Shown: piece by piece, positions 42,678 through 52,129 of the stretch
How positions within the stretch are numbered: the first letter of the stretch is position 1
How the letters are laid out: the number at the start of each line of letters is the position of its first letter
Assembly (NCBI GenBank): GCA_045645205.1
Contig: JAZRIJ010000083.1
Location: forward strand, 1-64,000
Source: RGIG1995 sp045645205
GTDB taxonomy: Bacteria > Bacillota > Clostridia > Oscillospirales > CAG-272
Length of the DNA stretch: 64,000 nucleotides
Direction of reading: 5' to 3'
Made by a program: the position numbers and the translations under genes
Notes under the pieces: model-generated
What the model saw: the letters and a program-made list of their open reading frames with translations, nothing else
Database searches by the model: none
What the model was told of the DNA's origin: nothing

Positions 42678-44396
42678 TTAAGCGTTTTGTCTGAATTGAA
42701 GCTTGTACAGGTCGGCATAAATGCCGTTTTCATTTATAAGCTTATTATGGTCGCCCTGCTCAACTATCTTTCCATCGGATATAACGGCTATTTCATCGGC
42801 ATTTTTTATTGTTGAAAGCCTGTGAGCGACAACAATGGTCGTTCTGCCTCGGCACAGTTCGTCCAATGCCTGCTGAATAAGAATTTCCGTTGTGTTGTCG
42901 AGAGCACTTGTTGCCTCGTCAAGAATAAGTATAGGCGGATTTTTTAAAAATACTCTCGCAATACAAAGTCTTTGTTTCTGACCGCCGGAAAGTCTGACAC
43001 CGCGTTCGCCTATAACTGTGTCATATCCATGTTCAAGGCTCATTATGTAATCGTGAATGTTTGCGCGTTTTGCCGCCTCGATAATTTCCTGTTCGGTCGC
43101 GTCAAGCCGTCCGTAAAGTATATTATCACGCATACTTGCGTTAAACAAATAAATATCCTGCTGAACTATACCTATATTCTTACGCAGAGATTCAAAGGTA
43201 ATACCTTTTATATTCATACCGTCAACAAGTATCTCCCCATCTTCTATCTTATAGAAGTTGGGTATAAGATGACATATTGTAGTTTTTCCGCCTCCGCTCG
43301 GACCTACCAAGGCAAATGTCTTGCCCTTTTCAATCTTTAGGTCAATATTGTTCAGAACCTCTTTTTCGGTGTCATAACTGTATGAAACGTTTTTAAATTC
43401 GATATGACCTTCAAGTCTGTCAACGTCAATAGCGTTTGGCGACTGTTCTTCGGGGACTGTATCAATTATTTCAAGAAATCTTTCAAATCCCGTAACACCG
43501 TTCTGGTACTGCTCCATAAATCTTATAAGAGTATTGACAGGACCTAAAAACAGGTTTATTGATACAACGAAAGCCGAGTAATCGGCAAAATTGATTTGTC
43601 CGCTGTAAAGAAATAGGCCGCCCGCAATAAGTATTGCGACATTGAAAATATCGGTAACAAAGGTAGTCATGGAGTGGAACTCGCCCATGGCTTTGTATGC
43701 ATCTCGTCTTGCTTCCTGGAATTGCCTGTTACCGTCCTCGAACTTCTCTTTTTCTTTTTCGGAGTTAGTGAACGCCTTTGTAACACGGATACCGGAAATA
43801 CTGCTTTCTACCGAGGCATTTATAATGCCTATTGCCTGTCTGCTTGCCATAAAAGCATTACGCATCTTCTTTCTTGTTTTTACCGAGACAAAAATAAGCA
43901 GGGGTACACAAAGAAAGATTATCAGAGCAAGCCAAGCATTTATAGAAACAAGGTATGCAAATGAAATTACAACAGAAACTGTAGAAATAATAACGTTTTC
44001 CGGACCATGATGGGCAAGCTCGCTTACATCATTAAGGTCACTCGTCATACGGGTCATAATTTTACCTGTTTCATTATTGTCATAAAACGAAAAAGGCAGT
44101 TTTTGCAGGTGCGTAAAAAGTTCGCTTCTCATTTGCGCTTGCATTTTAACACCCATAATATGTCCCTGATATTGAATAAAATAGTTTAGACCCATTCTGA
44201 CAGCATACAACAAAAATAAAGATATGCCGAAAATAATTATCATTCTGTAATTTTTGTTGGGAATAAGGTCATTGAGCATAGTTCTTGTAACCATAGGATA
44301 CAGTATTCCCACAAGTGATACCAAAAGAGAAGCTGTCATATCTAAAATAAATATCTTCTTATGTGGTCTGTAGTAAACCAGAAATCGTTTCAACAT
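42678..44396 (-). CDS. ABC transporter, fused permease/ATPase (exporter type)
   Basis: 572 residues. A six-helix type IV exporter membrane domain (about 1-310) precedes an ATPase with Walker A GPSGGGKTT (about 367-375), signature LSGGQKQR, Walker B ILILDEATSALD and the switch His in 'VVAHRLST'. It is of the BmrA/MsbA half-transporter type and would work as a homodimer or with a partner; no partner is adjacent. AAGGAG precedes the ATG. Substrate unknown. Confidence 0.93.
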   Translation of the reverse strand: MLKRFLVYYRPHKKIFILDMTASLLVSLVGILYPMVTRTMLNDLIPNKNYRMIIIFGISLFLLYAVRMGLNYFIQYQGHIMGVKMQAQMRSELFTHLQKLPFSFYDNNETGKIMTRMTSDLNDVSELAHHGPENVIISTVSVVISFAYLVSINAWLALIIFLCVPLLIFVSVKTRKKMRNAFMASRQAIGIINASVESSISGIRVTKAFTNSEKEKEKFEDGNRQFQEARRDAYKAMGEFHSMTTFVTDIFNVAILIAGGLFLYSGQINFADYSAFVVSINLFLGPVNTLIRFMEQYQNGVTGFERFLEIIDTVPEEQSPNAIDVDRLEGHIEFKNVSYSYDTEKEVLNNIDLKIEKGKTFALVGPSGGGKTTICHLIPNFYKIEDGEILVDGMNIKGITFESLRKNIGIVQQDIYLFNASMRDNILYGRLDATEQEIIEAAKRANIHDYIMSLEHGYDTVIGERGVRLSGGQKQRLCIARVFLKNPPILILDEATSALDNTTEILIQQALDELCRGRTTIVVAHRLSTIKNADEIAVISDGKIVEQGDHNKLINENGIYADLYKLQFRQNA

Positions 44397-44431
44397 ATAA
44401 TTACTCCTTTTTAGAAAATTAATAACGTTCT

Positions 44432-45205
44432 TTAGATAAAAAACGTAGGCTCTTTTCGGGATGCAACCTTGAGTAATATACCTTCGAAGCCTGCTAAGGC
44501 GCGGGAGGTTATATTAAATGCAATTTCGGGAGTGTTGTTTTCTTCACTCAAATGTCCAAGCATAAAATTTTTGGTGCCATGTTCGGCAAGAAAACGCGCA
44601 AATGCTGCGCAGTCATAGTTTGACAAATGTCCGTGCTCGGAACGTATTCTGTCCTTAAGATGCTGAGGATATGAACCTATTTCAAGCTTCTTATCGTCAT
44701 AATTTGACTCAAGAACAACGCTGTTGCATTTTAGAAGAGCATCAACCGCCGCCCTGTCAATGTAACCCATATCTGTGGCAATTCCAAACTTGTCTTTTTC
44801 TGTTTCAAATGTATATCCAACGCAGGCGGAGCTGTCGTGAGATGAGTAAAATGACCTTACTGTAAGTCCGTCTAAAACACACTGGAAGTTAAGCTCGTGT
44901 TCAACAATGTTTTTTGTCTCAGGATACTTAAATCTATATTCTTCTGCCGATGGTCTTGTCATATGTATGGGGATATCACTCTTCTTGGATAGCACGGCAA
45001 GACCTTTAACATGATCAATATGCTCATGTGTTATAAATATTGCCTTTATGTTAGTTATATCCGAGCCTAAAAGTCTCAGCCTTTCGCAAATGCACCTTGC
45101 TGAAATACCGGCATCAATAAGCACCTCGGTATTACCGCTTTTTAAGTAATATGCGTTACCGCTTGAGCTTGCCGCCAAAGCCGTAACGCTGATTTTATTG
45201 TTCAT
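44432..45205 (-). CDS. walJ: WalJ/YycJ-type metallo-beta-lactamase hydrolase
   Basis: 257 residues. 'AASSSGNAYYLKSGNTEVLI' and the metal motif THEHIDH (about 59-65), with 'DMGYID' and 'GHLSNYD...LGHLSEENN' further on, identify the YycJ/WalJ group. In Bacillus this gene belongs to the walRK operon; walRK is not present here. It may act as an exonuclease in DNA repair. The 45-bp gap to the next gene and shared strand suggest co-transcription with the upstream membrane-protein gene. Confidence 0.87.
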   Translation of the reverse strand: MNNKISVTALAASSSGNAYYLKSGNTEVLIDAGISARCICERLRLLGSDITNIKAIFITHEHIDHVKGLAVLSKKSDIPIHMTRPSAEEYRFKYPETKNIVEHELNFQCVLDGLTVRSFYSSHDSSACVGYTFETEKDKFGIATDMGYIDRAAVDALLKCNSVVLESNYDDKKLEIGSYPQHLKDRIRSEHGHLSNYDCAAFARFLAEHGTKNFMLGHLSEENNTPEIAFNITSRALAGFEGILLKVASRKEPTFFI

Positions 45206-45250
45206 TTTTCCACCGTTTGTATTTAATATATTATGGATGACGGGTATATT

Positions 45251-45694
45251 CTACTTTACCAAAAACAGAAGATACAGCATATCAAAAAGCAGAGTAAATA
45301 TTAGCGGAATAAGGACAAAAAGCAGTTTTTTTGCCTTTTTTCTGCTTTTCAGCAGGTTTTCAATAAATTCTTCTTTTTGCTTGTCTGTCATATCATCCCG
45401 AAGCTGTTCTTTTGTGGGAATATCATTGGACATGCCTCTGTTCATTATTATAAAAATTGCTGCAAGCACCGCTGTTGCTATAATGTAAACAGTAACAACA
45501 ATGTCAAGTATAAGCCTGATGTTATATATTTCTGCTAGCTTCAGCCCCAGCTGATACAGTCCGAATATTACGACGAAGTAAAGCAAAAGTTTGCCGAGCA
45601 GCCGCCAGTTAAACTCAGCGAAAGACTTTTTAACCGCATTCTTTGCCTCACTTTCGGGGATAAAGCTTCTTCTCTTCTTTTTCTTCTTTGACAT
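45251..45694 (-). CDS. membrane protein of unknown function
   Basis: 147 residues. The N-terminus is very lysine/arginine-rich (MSKKKKKRRSF). Membrane segments lie at about 33-52, 60-83 and 125-145, with a polar loop 'PTKEQLRDDMTDKQKEEFIE' between the second and third. No known motif. It lies upstream of walJ on the same strand. Function unknown. Confidence 0.7.
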   Translation of the reverse strand: MSKKKKKRRSFIPESEAKNAVKKSFAEFNWRLLGKLLLYFVVIFGLYQLGLKLAEIYNIRLILDIVVTVYIIATAVLAAIFIIMNRGMSNDIPTKEQLRDDMTDKQKEEFIENLLKSRKKAKKLLFVLIPLIFTLLFDMLYLLFLVK

Positions 45695-45839
45695 TTTAAA
45701 TAACCTTTACGGCGCCGTCATTTCTTACTCAAAGTGCCACACAGTTTCCCTCGCCGAACACCTTTTCTATTTTAATTTTTGTAGAGTTTTCTTTTCTTGT
45801 ATATGTTTTTTATCATCTGTTCTTAAAAATTTAAGTATT

Positions 45840-46250
45840 TTAATTAAATTTTGCAAGCTCATTAAGAGTAAACTTATAAAGTCCCTGAGCCATTATTGTC
45901 AGTTTTTTTGCTGTTGCCTTGTCTATATTAAGCGGAAAGTCGGGCGGATAGCGTGTCTGTATATAGTAGTTATTCAAAGCGACACATTCATCTATCCAGT
46001 CAAAAAATCCGTTGTTTACCTTAGCGGCAGTTTTGCATAAAAATATTATATTATGACCGTCGGGAGCGTATCCCTTTTGGGCAAGCATAAAGGCTTTCAG
46101 AGCCTTTTCAATAGCCTGATGAGAGTGAAACGCCGACAAGAGCAAGGTGTGTGGATTTTTCCGTAACTGAGATGCGGCGTGTAGGTCATTTTCGGCATAT
46201 ATCATCCAGTCGGTGTAAGCCTTGCTGTCCTTGGATTTATGCCTTGCCAT
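45840..46250 (-). CDS. HEPN-domain protein (toxin-like partner)
   Basis: 136 residues, helical. 'YTDWMIYAENDLHAASQLRK' and 'AFHSHQAIEKALKAFMLAQK' with 'YYIQTRYPPDFPLNID' are typical of the HEPN family (PF05168). In HEPN/MNT pairs the HEPN protein is usually an RNase whose activity is quenched by AMP added by the MNT partner. The usual R-x4-6-H motif is not clean here (RYPPDF replaces it), so this may be the non-nuclease HEPN type. It overlaps the MNT gene by 14 bp, so the two are translationally coupled. Confidence 0.85.
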   Translation of the reverse strand: MARHKSKDSKAYTDWMIYAENDLHAASQLRKNPHTLLLSAFHSHQAIEKALKAFMLAQKGYAPDGHNIIFLCKTAAKVNNGFFDWIDECVALNNYYIQTRYPPDFPLNIDKATAKKLTIMAQGLYKFTLNELAKFN

Positions 46251-46560
46251 ACACCACGCACCCCTTTCGCGCTATACGGGAGGCAAAGCTATCGCTTTGT
46301 TGTGTTAAATTTTCCCATTCCGACGGACTGTATAAAAAAATGTCGAAAGGAATCTCGCTGTCTATTTCAATATAAGCCTTTTTTATCCATGCGTTCTTAT
46401 CGTTTGTGTTTGCAACAACGCAAACATCAAGGTCGGTAACAGTATTTTCATTTTCACTTCGTTTAACGCCAAAAACAATGATCTTTTCAACCTGAAAAAG
46501 CCTCTTTATCTCGTTACATATAAAACCTATTTCTTTTGATTCGCATAAATTGCCTAACAT
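46237..46560 (-). CDS. MNT-type minimal nucleotidyltransferase
   Basis: 107 residues from the ATG at 46560, preceded by GGGGGTG; an earlier frame to 46587 is unsupported. 'IIVFGVKRSENENTVTDLDV' matches the nucleotidyltransferase core, including the paired acidic residues DLD. The expected GS at the catalytic turn is GV, and the RG of GSxARG is altered, so catalysis may be weak or lost. It precedes the HEPN gene in the usual MNT-HEPN order. A pseudogene lies upstream, which suggests a defence or turnover hotspot. Confidence 0.8.
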   Translation of the reverse strand: MLGNLCESKEIGFICNEIKRLFQVEKIIVFGVKRSENENTVTDLDVCVVANTNDKNAWIKKAYIEIDSEIPFDIFLYSPSEWENLTQQSDSFASRIARKGCVVYGKA

Positions 46561-46780
46561 ATTTGTATAACACCCCCATATATGCATTTTGTCTTAAAAT
46601 AAAGTATAACATACAAAGAGGTAAATGTAAAGAAAAATTATTAATGTGCCAAACAAGTTTTTTATTTTATAAACCTTTAAGAACTGAAAGGAGAGAGAAA
46701 AATAAAAAAAATAATTTAAAAGAATTGAAAAAATGAATTGGAGTTTGTGCGGTATTTTGGAGTAACAAACAAAAGCTTGT

Positions 46781-47049
46781 GAGATTGGAAAAGCAATTAT
46801 ACCGGATGTTACTATGTTTGTTCATTATGATACAATTGAAGTAGATAAATAAAATTAGATTTACAACGAGGAATCCAAAGACTGTATTATTTTGCAACCA
46901 AAGGTATTAGTCCTGAAGGTGTATATGTACGGCAAGGCACATTAGCTGCTCCATCAACCGCATCTCGTTTGCTTCGACATATGGTAAATGACGGATTGTT
47001 TATTCAAAAAGGAAGTGCAAGAAGCACTAAATATTATTTGGCTAATTAA
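46781..47049 (+). pseudogene. remnant of an AlbA_2-type ATP-binding/DNA-binding protein
   Basis: From 46781 one frame reads E-I-G-K-A-I-I-P-D-V-T-M-F-V-H-Y and stops at 46850-46852. A second frame opens near 46849 with IKLDLQRGIQRLYYFATKGI and then SPEGVYVRQGTLAAPST, the highly conserved tail of the AlbA_2 (Schlafen-like) domain. It runs straight into ASRLLRHMVNDGLF and ends KYYLAN at 47049, which resembles the C-terminal winged helix of the same proteins. So there is at least one frameshift and a large internal deletion. The 5' part is lost or unrecognisable: 46561-46780 is AT-rich and I see nothing else in it. Confidence 0.75.
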
Positions 47050-47056
47050 TAAAACA

Positions 47057-47092
47057 AAAAGGGAAAACTTTTTGAAAGAAGTTTTCCCTTTT
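47057..47092. terminator. bidirectional terminator
   Basis: AAAAGGGAAAACTT (47057-47070) pairs perfectly with AAGTTTTCCCTTTT (47079-47092). On the minus strand it is followed by T-rich sequence and ends the kinase transcript. Confidence 0.85.
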
Positions 47093-47109
47093 GTGCTTAT
47101 AATTTTATT

Positions 47110-48186
47110 TTATCTCTTAACTCTTGCATTTCCGCCATAGATAGCCCAAACCTGATCTTCATCGGAAGGCTGTGCATAGTCAGTGAGGAATGTTGTCGCC
47201 ATAGCGCCTGTTGCCCAACCGAATTTAACCCATTTTTCAGGTTCCCAACCTTTAAGAATGGAGTAAAGCAGACCGCCTACGAAGCCGTCGCCGCCGCCGA
47301 TTCTGTCAAGAACACGGATCTCGCGAGGTTCTTCAATGTACCATTCGTCGCCAACCAATGTTATAGCGCCCCAGAGGTGAGCATTTACGTTAATAACCTG
47401 ACGGAGTGTTGTAGCAAATACCGATGTTTCGGGGAATGCTTTTTTAACTCTTGCGGTCATTTCCTTGAAGTTTTCAATCTTGGAAGCAATATCTTTGCCG
47501 CCTGCTTCAGGACCTTCAATGCCGAGGCAAAGCTGGAAGTCTTCTTCGTTACCAATAAGAATATCGGAAACACTTGCAATCTCTGTAAAGATGTCGTGCA
47601 ATTCCTGTTCTCTGCCCTCCCAGAAGGATGCTCTGTGGTTAAGGTCAAAGGAAATAAGTGTGCCGTACTTTTTAGCAGCTCTTGCAAGCTCAAGGCAGAA
47701 TTTGCTTGTTTCGGGAGAAAGGGCTGCGATAAGACCGGAAAGGTGGAGTATCTGAACGCCTTCTTCGCCAAAAATTCTTTCGAGATCGAAGTCTTCAAGG
47801 CAGAGTGTTCTGCCTACTTCGCCTGCTCTGTCATTGGTAACACGGGGACCTCTTAAGCCGTAACCGCTGTCAGCAATGTTGAACTGGTGGCGGTAACCCC
47901 AAGGTCCGCCTTGCTCTATTTCTTTACCCTCGTAGTCCATACCTCTTGCGCGAAGATTTTGTTTAATAAAGGCTGCAATGGGACTGCCCTTTACAAACTT
48001 TGTGAGAACCTTAACAGGAAGACCGAGATAAGAAGAAATGCTTGCAACATTTGTTTCTGCGCTTGTTGCCTGCATACGAAACATATCGCTTGCGGCAACG
48101 GGCTGACCGTTTTCGGGAGTAATTCTAACGCCCATACTTGTGGGAACCACAAGGGAGTATTTACAATTTTTCTTAAGTTCTTTCAT
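47110..48186 (-). CDS. PfkB-family sugar kinase, KdgK-like
   Basis: 358 residues. 'SAETNVASISSYLG' and the C-terminal 'DRIGGGDGFVGGLLYSI' (catalytic Asp in GGGDGF) mark the ribokinase/PfkB fold. Overall length, the 'NHRASFWEG' block and the neighbouring 6-phosphogluconate dehydrogenase suggest a 2-keto-3-deoxygluconate kinase. The 36-bp gap to gnd upstream indicates one transcript. GGAG precedes the ATG. The family is certain; the substrate is inferred from context. Confidence 0.88.
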   Translation of the reverse strand: MKELKKNCKYSLVVPTSMGVRITPENGQPVAASDMFRMQATSAETNVASISSYLGLPVKVLTKFVKGSPIAAFIKQNLRARGMDYEGKEIEQGGPWGYRHQFNIADSGYGLRGPRVTNDRAGEVGRTLCLEDFDLERIFGEEGVQILHLSGLIAALSPETSKFCLELARAAKKYGTLISFDLNHRASFWEGREQELHDIFTEIASVSDILIGNEEDFQLCLGIEGPEAGGKDIASKIENFKEMTARVKKAFPETSVFATTLRQVINVNAHLWGAITLVGDEWYIEEPREIRVLDRIGGGDGFVGGLLYSILKGWEPEKWVKFGWATGAMATTFLTDYAQPSDEDQVWAIYGGNARVKR

Positions 48187-48222
48187 AATAATTCTCCAAT
48201 CGAAATAGTTTATTGAAGTGTA

Positions 48223-49674
48223 TTAGACCACATAGTTAGAAGCTGCAGTATCGCCGCCTTCACCTGTCCAGTTGGTGTGGAAGAACTGACCGCGGGGAGC
48301 ATCTGTACGTTCATATGTGTGAGCGCCGAAGTAGTCTCTCTGAGCTTGGAGAAGGTTTGCGGGAAGCTTTTCGCAACGGTAACCGTCATAGTAAGAAAGC
48401 GCTGTTGTCATAGCGGGAGCGGGAATACCGTTGGAGATAGCGGCAGCGCAAACACGGCGCCAACCTGCCTGTGCGTTATCCATAACATTCTTAAAATAGG
48501 GATCAAGGAGAAGGTTTGTAAGTCCGGGGTTGTTGTCAAAAGCTTCTTTAATCTTGCCGAGGAATACGCTTCTGATGATACAGCCGCCTCTCCACATGAG
48601 AGCGATACCGCCGTAGTTGAGGTTCCAGCCGTATGTCTTAGCTGCCGCGCGCATAAGTGTGTAGCCCTGAGCGTAAGAAACGATCTTTGCCGCAAAGAGA
48701 GCATCTTTGATGTCGGAAATAAACTGAGCCTTGTCGCCTTCAAACTTGGGGGTAGGTCCTGTGAGAACTTTAGAAGCTTCAACGCGCTCTTCCTTAATAG
48801 CGGAAAGGCAGCGTGAGAATACTGCTTCGCCGATAAGTGTCAGCGGAACGCCTTCGTCAAGTGCCGCGATACCTGTCCACTTACCTGTACCCTTCTGACC
48901 TGCTGTGTCAAGAATCTTGTCAACGATAGCAGAGCCGTCTGTGTCCTTGTAACCGAGAATATCACGTGTGATCTCTATGAGATAGCTGTCAAGGTCGCCC
49001 TTGTTGTATTCTGCAAAAATTTCGTGCATTTCGTCAGCTGAAAGACCGAGGTAATCACGCATAAGCTGATATGCTTCGCAGATGAGCTGCATATCGCCGT
49101 ATTCAATACCGTTGTGAACCATCTTAACGAAGTGGCCTGCACCGTTTTCGCCAACCCAGTCGCAACAGGGTGAGCCGTCTTCAACCTTAGCGCAGATAGC
49201 CTGGAAAATAGGCTTAACTGATTCCCAAGCTGCAGGTGAGCCGCCGGGCATCATGCTGGGGCCTTTAAGCGCGCCTTCTTCACCGCCGGAAACACCGGTA
49301 CCGATGTAAAGGAGACCCTTTGATTCAACATATGCTGTTCTGCGCGCAGTATCCGGGAAGTGTGAGTTACCGCCGTCAATAATGATGTCGCCTTCTTCAA
49401 GAAGGGGGATGAGCTGTTCAATCGTGCTGTCAACAGCGCCGCCCGCTTTGATCATCATCATAACCTTACGGGGCTTTGCGAGAGAGTCAACAAGCTCCTG
49501 AAGGCTGTATGTGCCTACAATGTTCTTACCCTTTGCTCTGCCTTCAACAAAGCTCTTTACCTTTTCTGTTGTACGGTTGTAAACCGACACGGTAAAGCCG
49601 TGGCTTTCCATGTTCATAACGAGGTTTTCACCCATTACGGCAAGACCAATAAGTCCGATGTCTGATTTTTTCAT
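48223..49674 (-). CDS. gnd: 6-phosphogluconate dehydrogenase, decarboxylating
   Basis: 483 residues from the ATG at 49674 (MKKSDIGLIG, GGAG upstream). The NADP-binding loop is 'GLIGLAVMGENL'. The catalytic Lys/His block is 'HFVKMVHNGIEYGDMQ'. The C-terminal domain has 'GGCIIRSVFLGKI'. It is the standard long-form Gnd that makes ribulose-5-phosphate and CO2. Next to a KdgK-like kinase it suggests gluconate or sugar-acid use rather than a full oxidative pentose pathway; no zwf is in the window. Confidence 0.96.
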   Translation of the reverse strand: MKKSDIGLIGLAVMGENLVMNMESHGFTVSVYNRTTEKVKSFVEGRAKGKNIVGTYSLQELVDSLAKPRKVMMMIKAGGAVDSTIEQLIPLLEEGDIIIDGGNSHFPDTARRTAYVESKGLLYIGTGVSGGEEGALKGPSMMPGGSPAAWESVKPIFQAICAKVEDGSPCCDWVGENGAGHFVKMVHNGIEYGDMQLICEAYQLMRDYLGLSADEMHEIFAEYNKGDLDSYLIEITRDILGYKDTDGSAIVDKILDTAGQKGTGKWTGIAALDEGVPLTLIGEAVFSRCLSAIKEERVEASKVLTGPTPKFEGDKAQFISDIKDALFAAKIVSYAQGYTLMRAAAKTYGWNLNYGGIALMWRGGCIIRSVFLGKIKEAFDNNPGLTNLLLDPYFKNVMDNAQAGWRRVCAAAISNGIPAPAMTTALSYYDGYRCEKLPANLLQAQRDYFGAHTYERTDAPRGQFFHTNWTGEGGDTAASNYVV

Positions 49675-49747
49675 TATTATTCTCCATTCCGCCGCTGATT
49701 TCAGCGGCAAATTATATTATAAATTTTTATTTTTCTTAGTTTATAAT

Positions 49748-50575
49748 CTAAAACATTTCTTTGATCAGGTTGTACGGTATCTTCAGGTTTCCGTAGCCTA
49801 CGCCTAATTTTATATGCGGCTTGTTTGCTCCGTGAAAGTCTGTACCGCCTGATATTTTGAGGCCGTACTTTTGGGCGAGGGCTTGATATTCTTCCTGCAT
49901 CTTGTCGTCATACTCGGTATAATAACCCTCGAGACCGTCAAGTCCGGCATTCTTTAGACTGACAACATAGGCTTCAAGCTCTTTGTCTTTCATTTTTGTC
50001 AAATGCAAATGGGCAAGATAAGCTTTTCCGCCTGCATTTTTTATAAGTTTTACAGCATCCTCCGGTTGCAAAAGCCTAAGACTGTTAAAAGCCGGTCTTC
50101 CCTTTTGCAGATACAGGTCAAATGCTTCTTTTACCGAGTTGACATACCCTTTGTTTTCCATAACCTTTGCAAAATGAGCCCTGCCTAAGTTACCTATAGG
50201 CGAAAGCTTTCTTGCATCTTCAACCGTTATGTCAAAACCCAGCTTCTGTAATGCCTCTGCTGTTCTTTGGTTGTTTTGCAGTCTCAATTCTTTTGCGAGG
50301 TCGATAGCGGCAACAAGCTCGGAATTATATATGTCTATGCCATATCCCAGTATATGAGTTTCTCCTGTTGATACAGCCGAAAACTCAATTCCGGGTATAA
50401 CCTCGATTCCGTACTTTTTCGCTGCTTCGATAGCTTCAGCAACTCCGTCAACTGTATCGTGGTCAGTCAATGCTATTGCGCGTAGCGAGCAGTGTTTTGC
50501 CAACGCAACAAGGTCTGTAGGAGACATTGAGCCGTCGGAAAAATGTGAATGTGTGTGAAGATCAATGTAATCCAT
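49748..50575 (-). CDS. PHP-domain phosphoesterase
   Basis: 275 residues from the ATG at 50575 (MDYIDLHTHSHFSDG). The PHP metal motifs are DLHTHSHFSDG (5-15), DHDTVDG (about 40-46), 'GIEFSA' and 'GGTDFHG' near the C-terminus. Relatives (YciV/TrpH, RNase AM) act on nucleoside 3',5'-bisphosphates or RNA ends. The start codon overlaps the stop codon of the LarA-like gene as TAATG, so translation is probably coupled. Confidence 0.87.
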   Translation of the reverse strand: MDYIDLHTHSHFSDGSMSPTDLVALAKHCSLRAIALTDHDTVDGVAEAIEAAKKYGIEVIPGIEFSAVSTGETHILGYGIDIYNSELVAAIDLAKELRLQNNQRTAEALQKLGFDITVEDARKLSPIGNLGRAHFAKVMENKGYVNSVKEAFDLYLQKGRPAFNSLRLLQPEDAVKLIKNAGGKAYLAHLHLTKMKDKELEAYVVSLKNAGLDGLEGYYTEYDDKMQEEYQALAQKYGLKISGGTDFHGANKPHIKLGVGYGNLKIPYNLIKEMF

Positions 50576-51831
50576 TACTGAATTTTGTCTTTCGTTGCCC
50601 ACAGCCCCAGAGCGGGATTGCTGATATAAAATATTTCCTCGCCATCAACGGTGTTGTAGCCGTCAACAAGCTTTGTAATATCGTATTTTTTGATCGCCTC
50701 TTCGTAAGGCATATATTTGAAGTTTACGCCCTCGACCTCTTCTTTTGTAATCTTGCGCGTTGCGTAGGTTATGCTGAATCTGTCGTCAGAAGAACCGTGA
50801 ATAAGGTGAGCTGCTGTAGAAAGGTTGTTTGCAAGATCCTCATTTTCGTTTACTAATTCAAGAACTCTTTCTCTGCCCACATAACCGTATTTTCTGATAA
50901 GTTTGTCATTTTCGCTGTCTTCGCCGAACTTTGCAACCTCGGGAGCGAGAACGATAAGTTCACCGCCGTCGGCAATTGCCATTCTTGTTCTGTAGACGGC
51001 TTTGTTGCCCAGCCAAGTGCTCTTAAATTCTCTGCCGTCAAGATAAACGACAACCTTTTTCAAGGGTTTATCAAGGTAGTTGAGATTTTTTTCTTGACTC
51101 AAAGCAACCGCTTCTTCAAACAGCTTTCTTTCTCTTCCGATAAACAAGCCATGAATATGAACATCATCGCCGGTGTTGGTTGTAACGGTGAGAACATACA
51201 TGAGCGGAATGTTTTGTATAAAGTTTTCTTCGGCGTAGTCAAATACTTTTCGTACCGGAGAGAAATCTTTGCCCATAATTCTTTCCATACCGTAGAACGC
51301 TCCAAGCATATGAGAACTGTTTATCATTGAACTGCCGCCGCAACCGACAAAGATGTTTTTTGAGTAGTTTGCCATACCTACGACCTCATGAGGAACGACC
51401 TGACCCATGGAGATTATCAAGTCATATTCTCCGGAAACCAAACGTTTGTTTACTTCAACGTCAATTTTGGTGTTTACAAGACCTTCGGATACTTCAGATA
51501 CAAATTCAGCAGGAACTTCGCCCAGCTTTACAACGTCTGTTTTCCAGTTGTGTCCTAAAAATTTTTCATAGGGAATATCCTCGCCGAAAAACATCTTACA
51601 CTCAGCTTCAGACATAAGCTCGTGAGTGCCTAGTGCAGGCATAATGTCAACGATACAGTTGTCTTTCAAAAGGTTGTAATACATAGAACAAATTTTACCT
51701 GCGCCCGAATACAGTCTTGTGTGGTCGGGGGGGAGGAGTAAAACTTTTTTAAGTTTTTTATTTTCTATAGACTTTTTAAGGGCATCGAGAAGTTCGATAT
51801 CGCCTATTCCCTGTTCGCTTTTTATAACCAT
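50575..51831 (-). CDS. LarA-like (lactate racemase family) protein
   Basis: 418 residues. 'LLPPDHTRL', 'PALGTHELMSEAE', 'PHEVVGMANYSKNIFVGCGG' and 'TTNTGDDVHIHGLF' correspond to the LarA catalytic histidine and the lysine that binds the nickel-pincer nucleotide cofactor. LarA homologues racemise or epimerise 2-hydroxy acids. The maturation genes larB, larC and larE are not in the window. With gnd, a KdgK-like kinase and a solute-binding protein nearby, a sugar-acid substrate is plausible, but that is inference. Confidence 0.82.
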   Translation of the reverse strand: MVIKSEQGIGDIELLDALKKSIENKKLKKVLLLPPDHTRLYSGAGKICSMYYNLLKDNCIVDIMPALGTHELMSEAECKMFFGEDIPYEKFLGHNWKTDVVKLGEVPAEFVSEVSEGLVNTKIDVEVNKRLVSGEYDLIISMGQVVPHEVVGMANYSKNIFVGCGGSSMINSSHMLGAFYGMERIMGKDFSPVRKVFDYAEENFIQNIPLMYVLTVTTNTGDDVHIHGLFIGRERKLFEEAVALSQEKNLNYLDKPLKKVVVYLDGREFKSTWLGNKAVYRTRMAIADGGELIVLAPEVAKFGEDSENDKLIRKYGYVGRERVLELVNENEDLANNLSTAAHLIHGSSDDRFSITYATRKITKEEVEGVNFKYMPYEEAIKKYDITKLVDGYNTVDGEEIFYISNPALGLWATKDKIQ

Positions 51832-51880
51832 TTTATTACCTGCCTTTACGTCTGATTATGTACAAAATTTACCACTTTAT

Positions 51881-51909
51881 ATTTTACCACATGATTTTAC
51901 TAAAAGCAA
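51881..51909 (-). promoter_or_regulatory. promoter of the larA-like/PHP pair
   Basis: On the minus strand TTGCTT (51904-51909), a 17-bp spacer and TAAAAT (51881-51886) with an upstream TG, 50 bp before the ATG. The rest of 51832-52129 holds only this and the terminator of the next gene. Confidence 0.55.
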
Positions 51910-52081
51910 TAGATTTTTTTATGTTGTTTTTGGTATGATTATATGCCAAAAAGTAAGCTTGTTATACTGTTTATTTTGTTTTTTTGAGTGTGAATGCATA
52001 TATAAACAGGATAATTTTTGCATAAAAATAATTGCAAAAATGAGTCTTGTGTTAAAAAAGTCCGATAAACAGGCTTTTTAT

Positions 52082-52116
52082 GCAAAACAAAAGGCACACC
52101 TTTTTGGTGTACCTTT
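52082..52116 (-). terminator. terminator of the solute-binding protein gene
   Basis: On the minus strand AAAGGTACACC and GGTGTGCCTTT form a stem with one mismatch and a 5-nt A loop, followed by TGTTTTG. Confidence 0.75.
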
Positions 52117-52129
52117 AATTTATGTAAAG

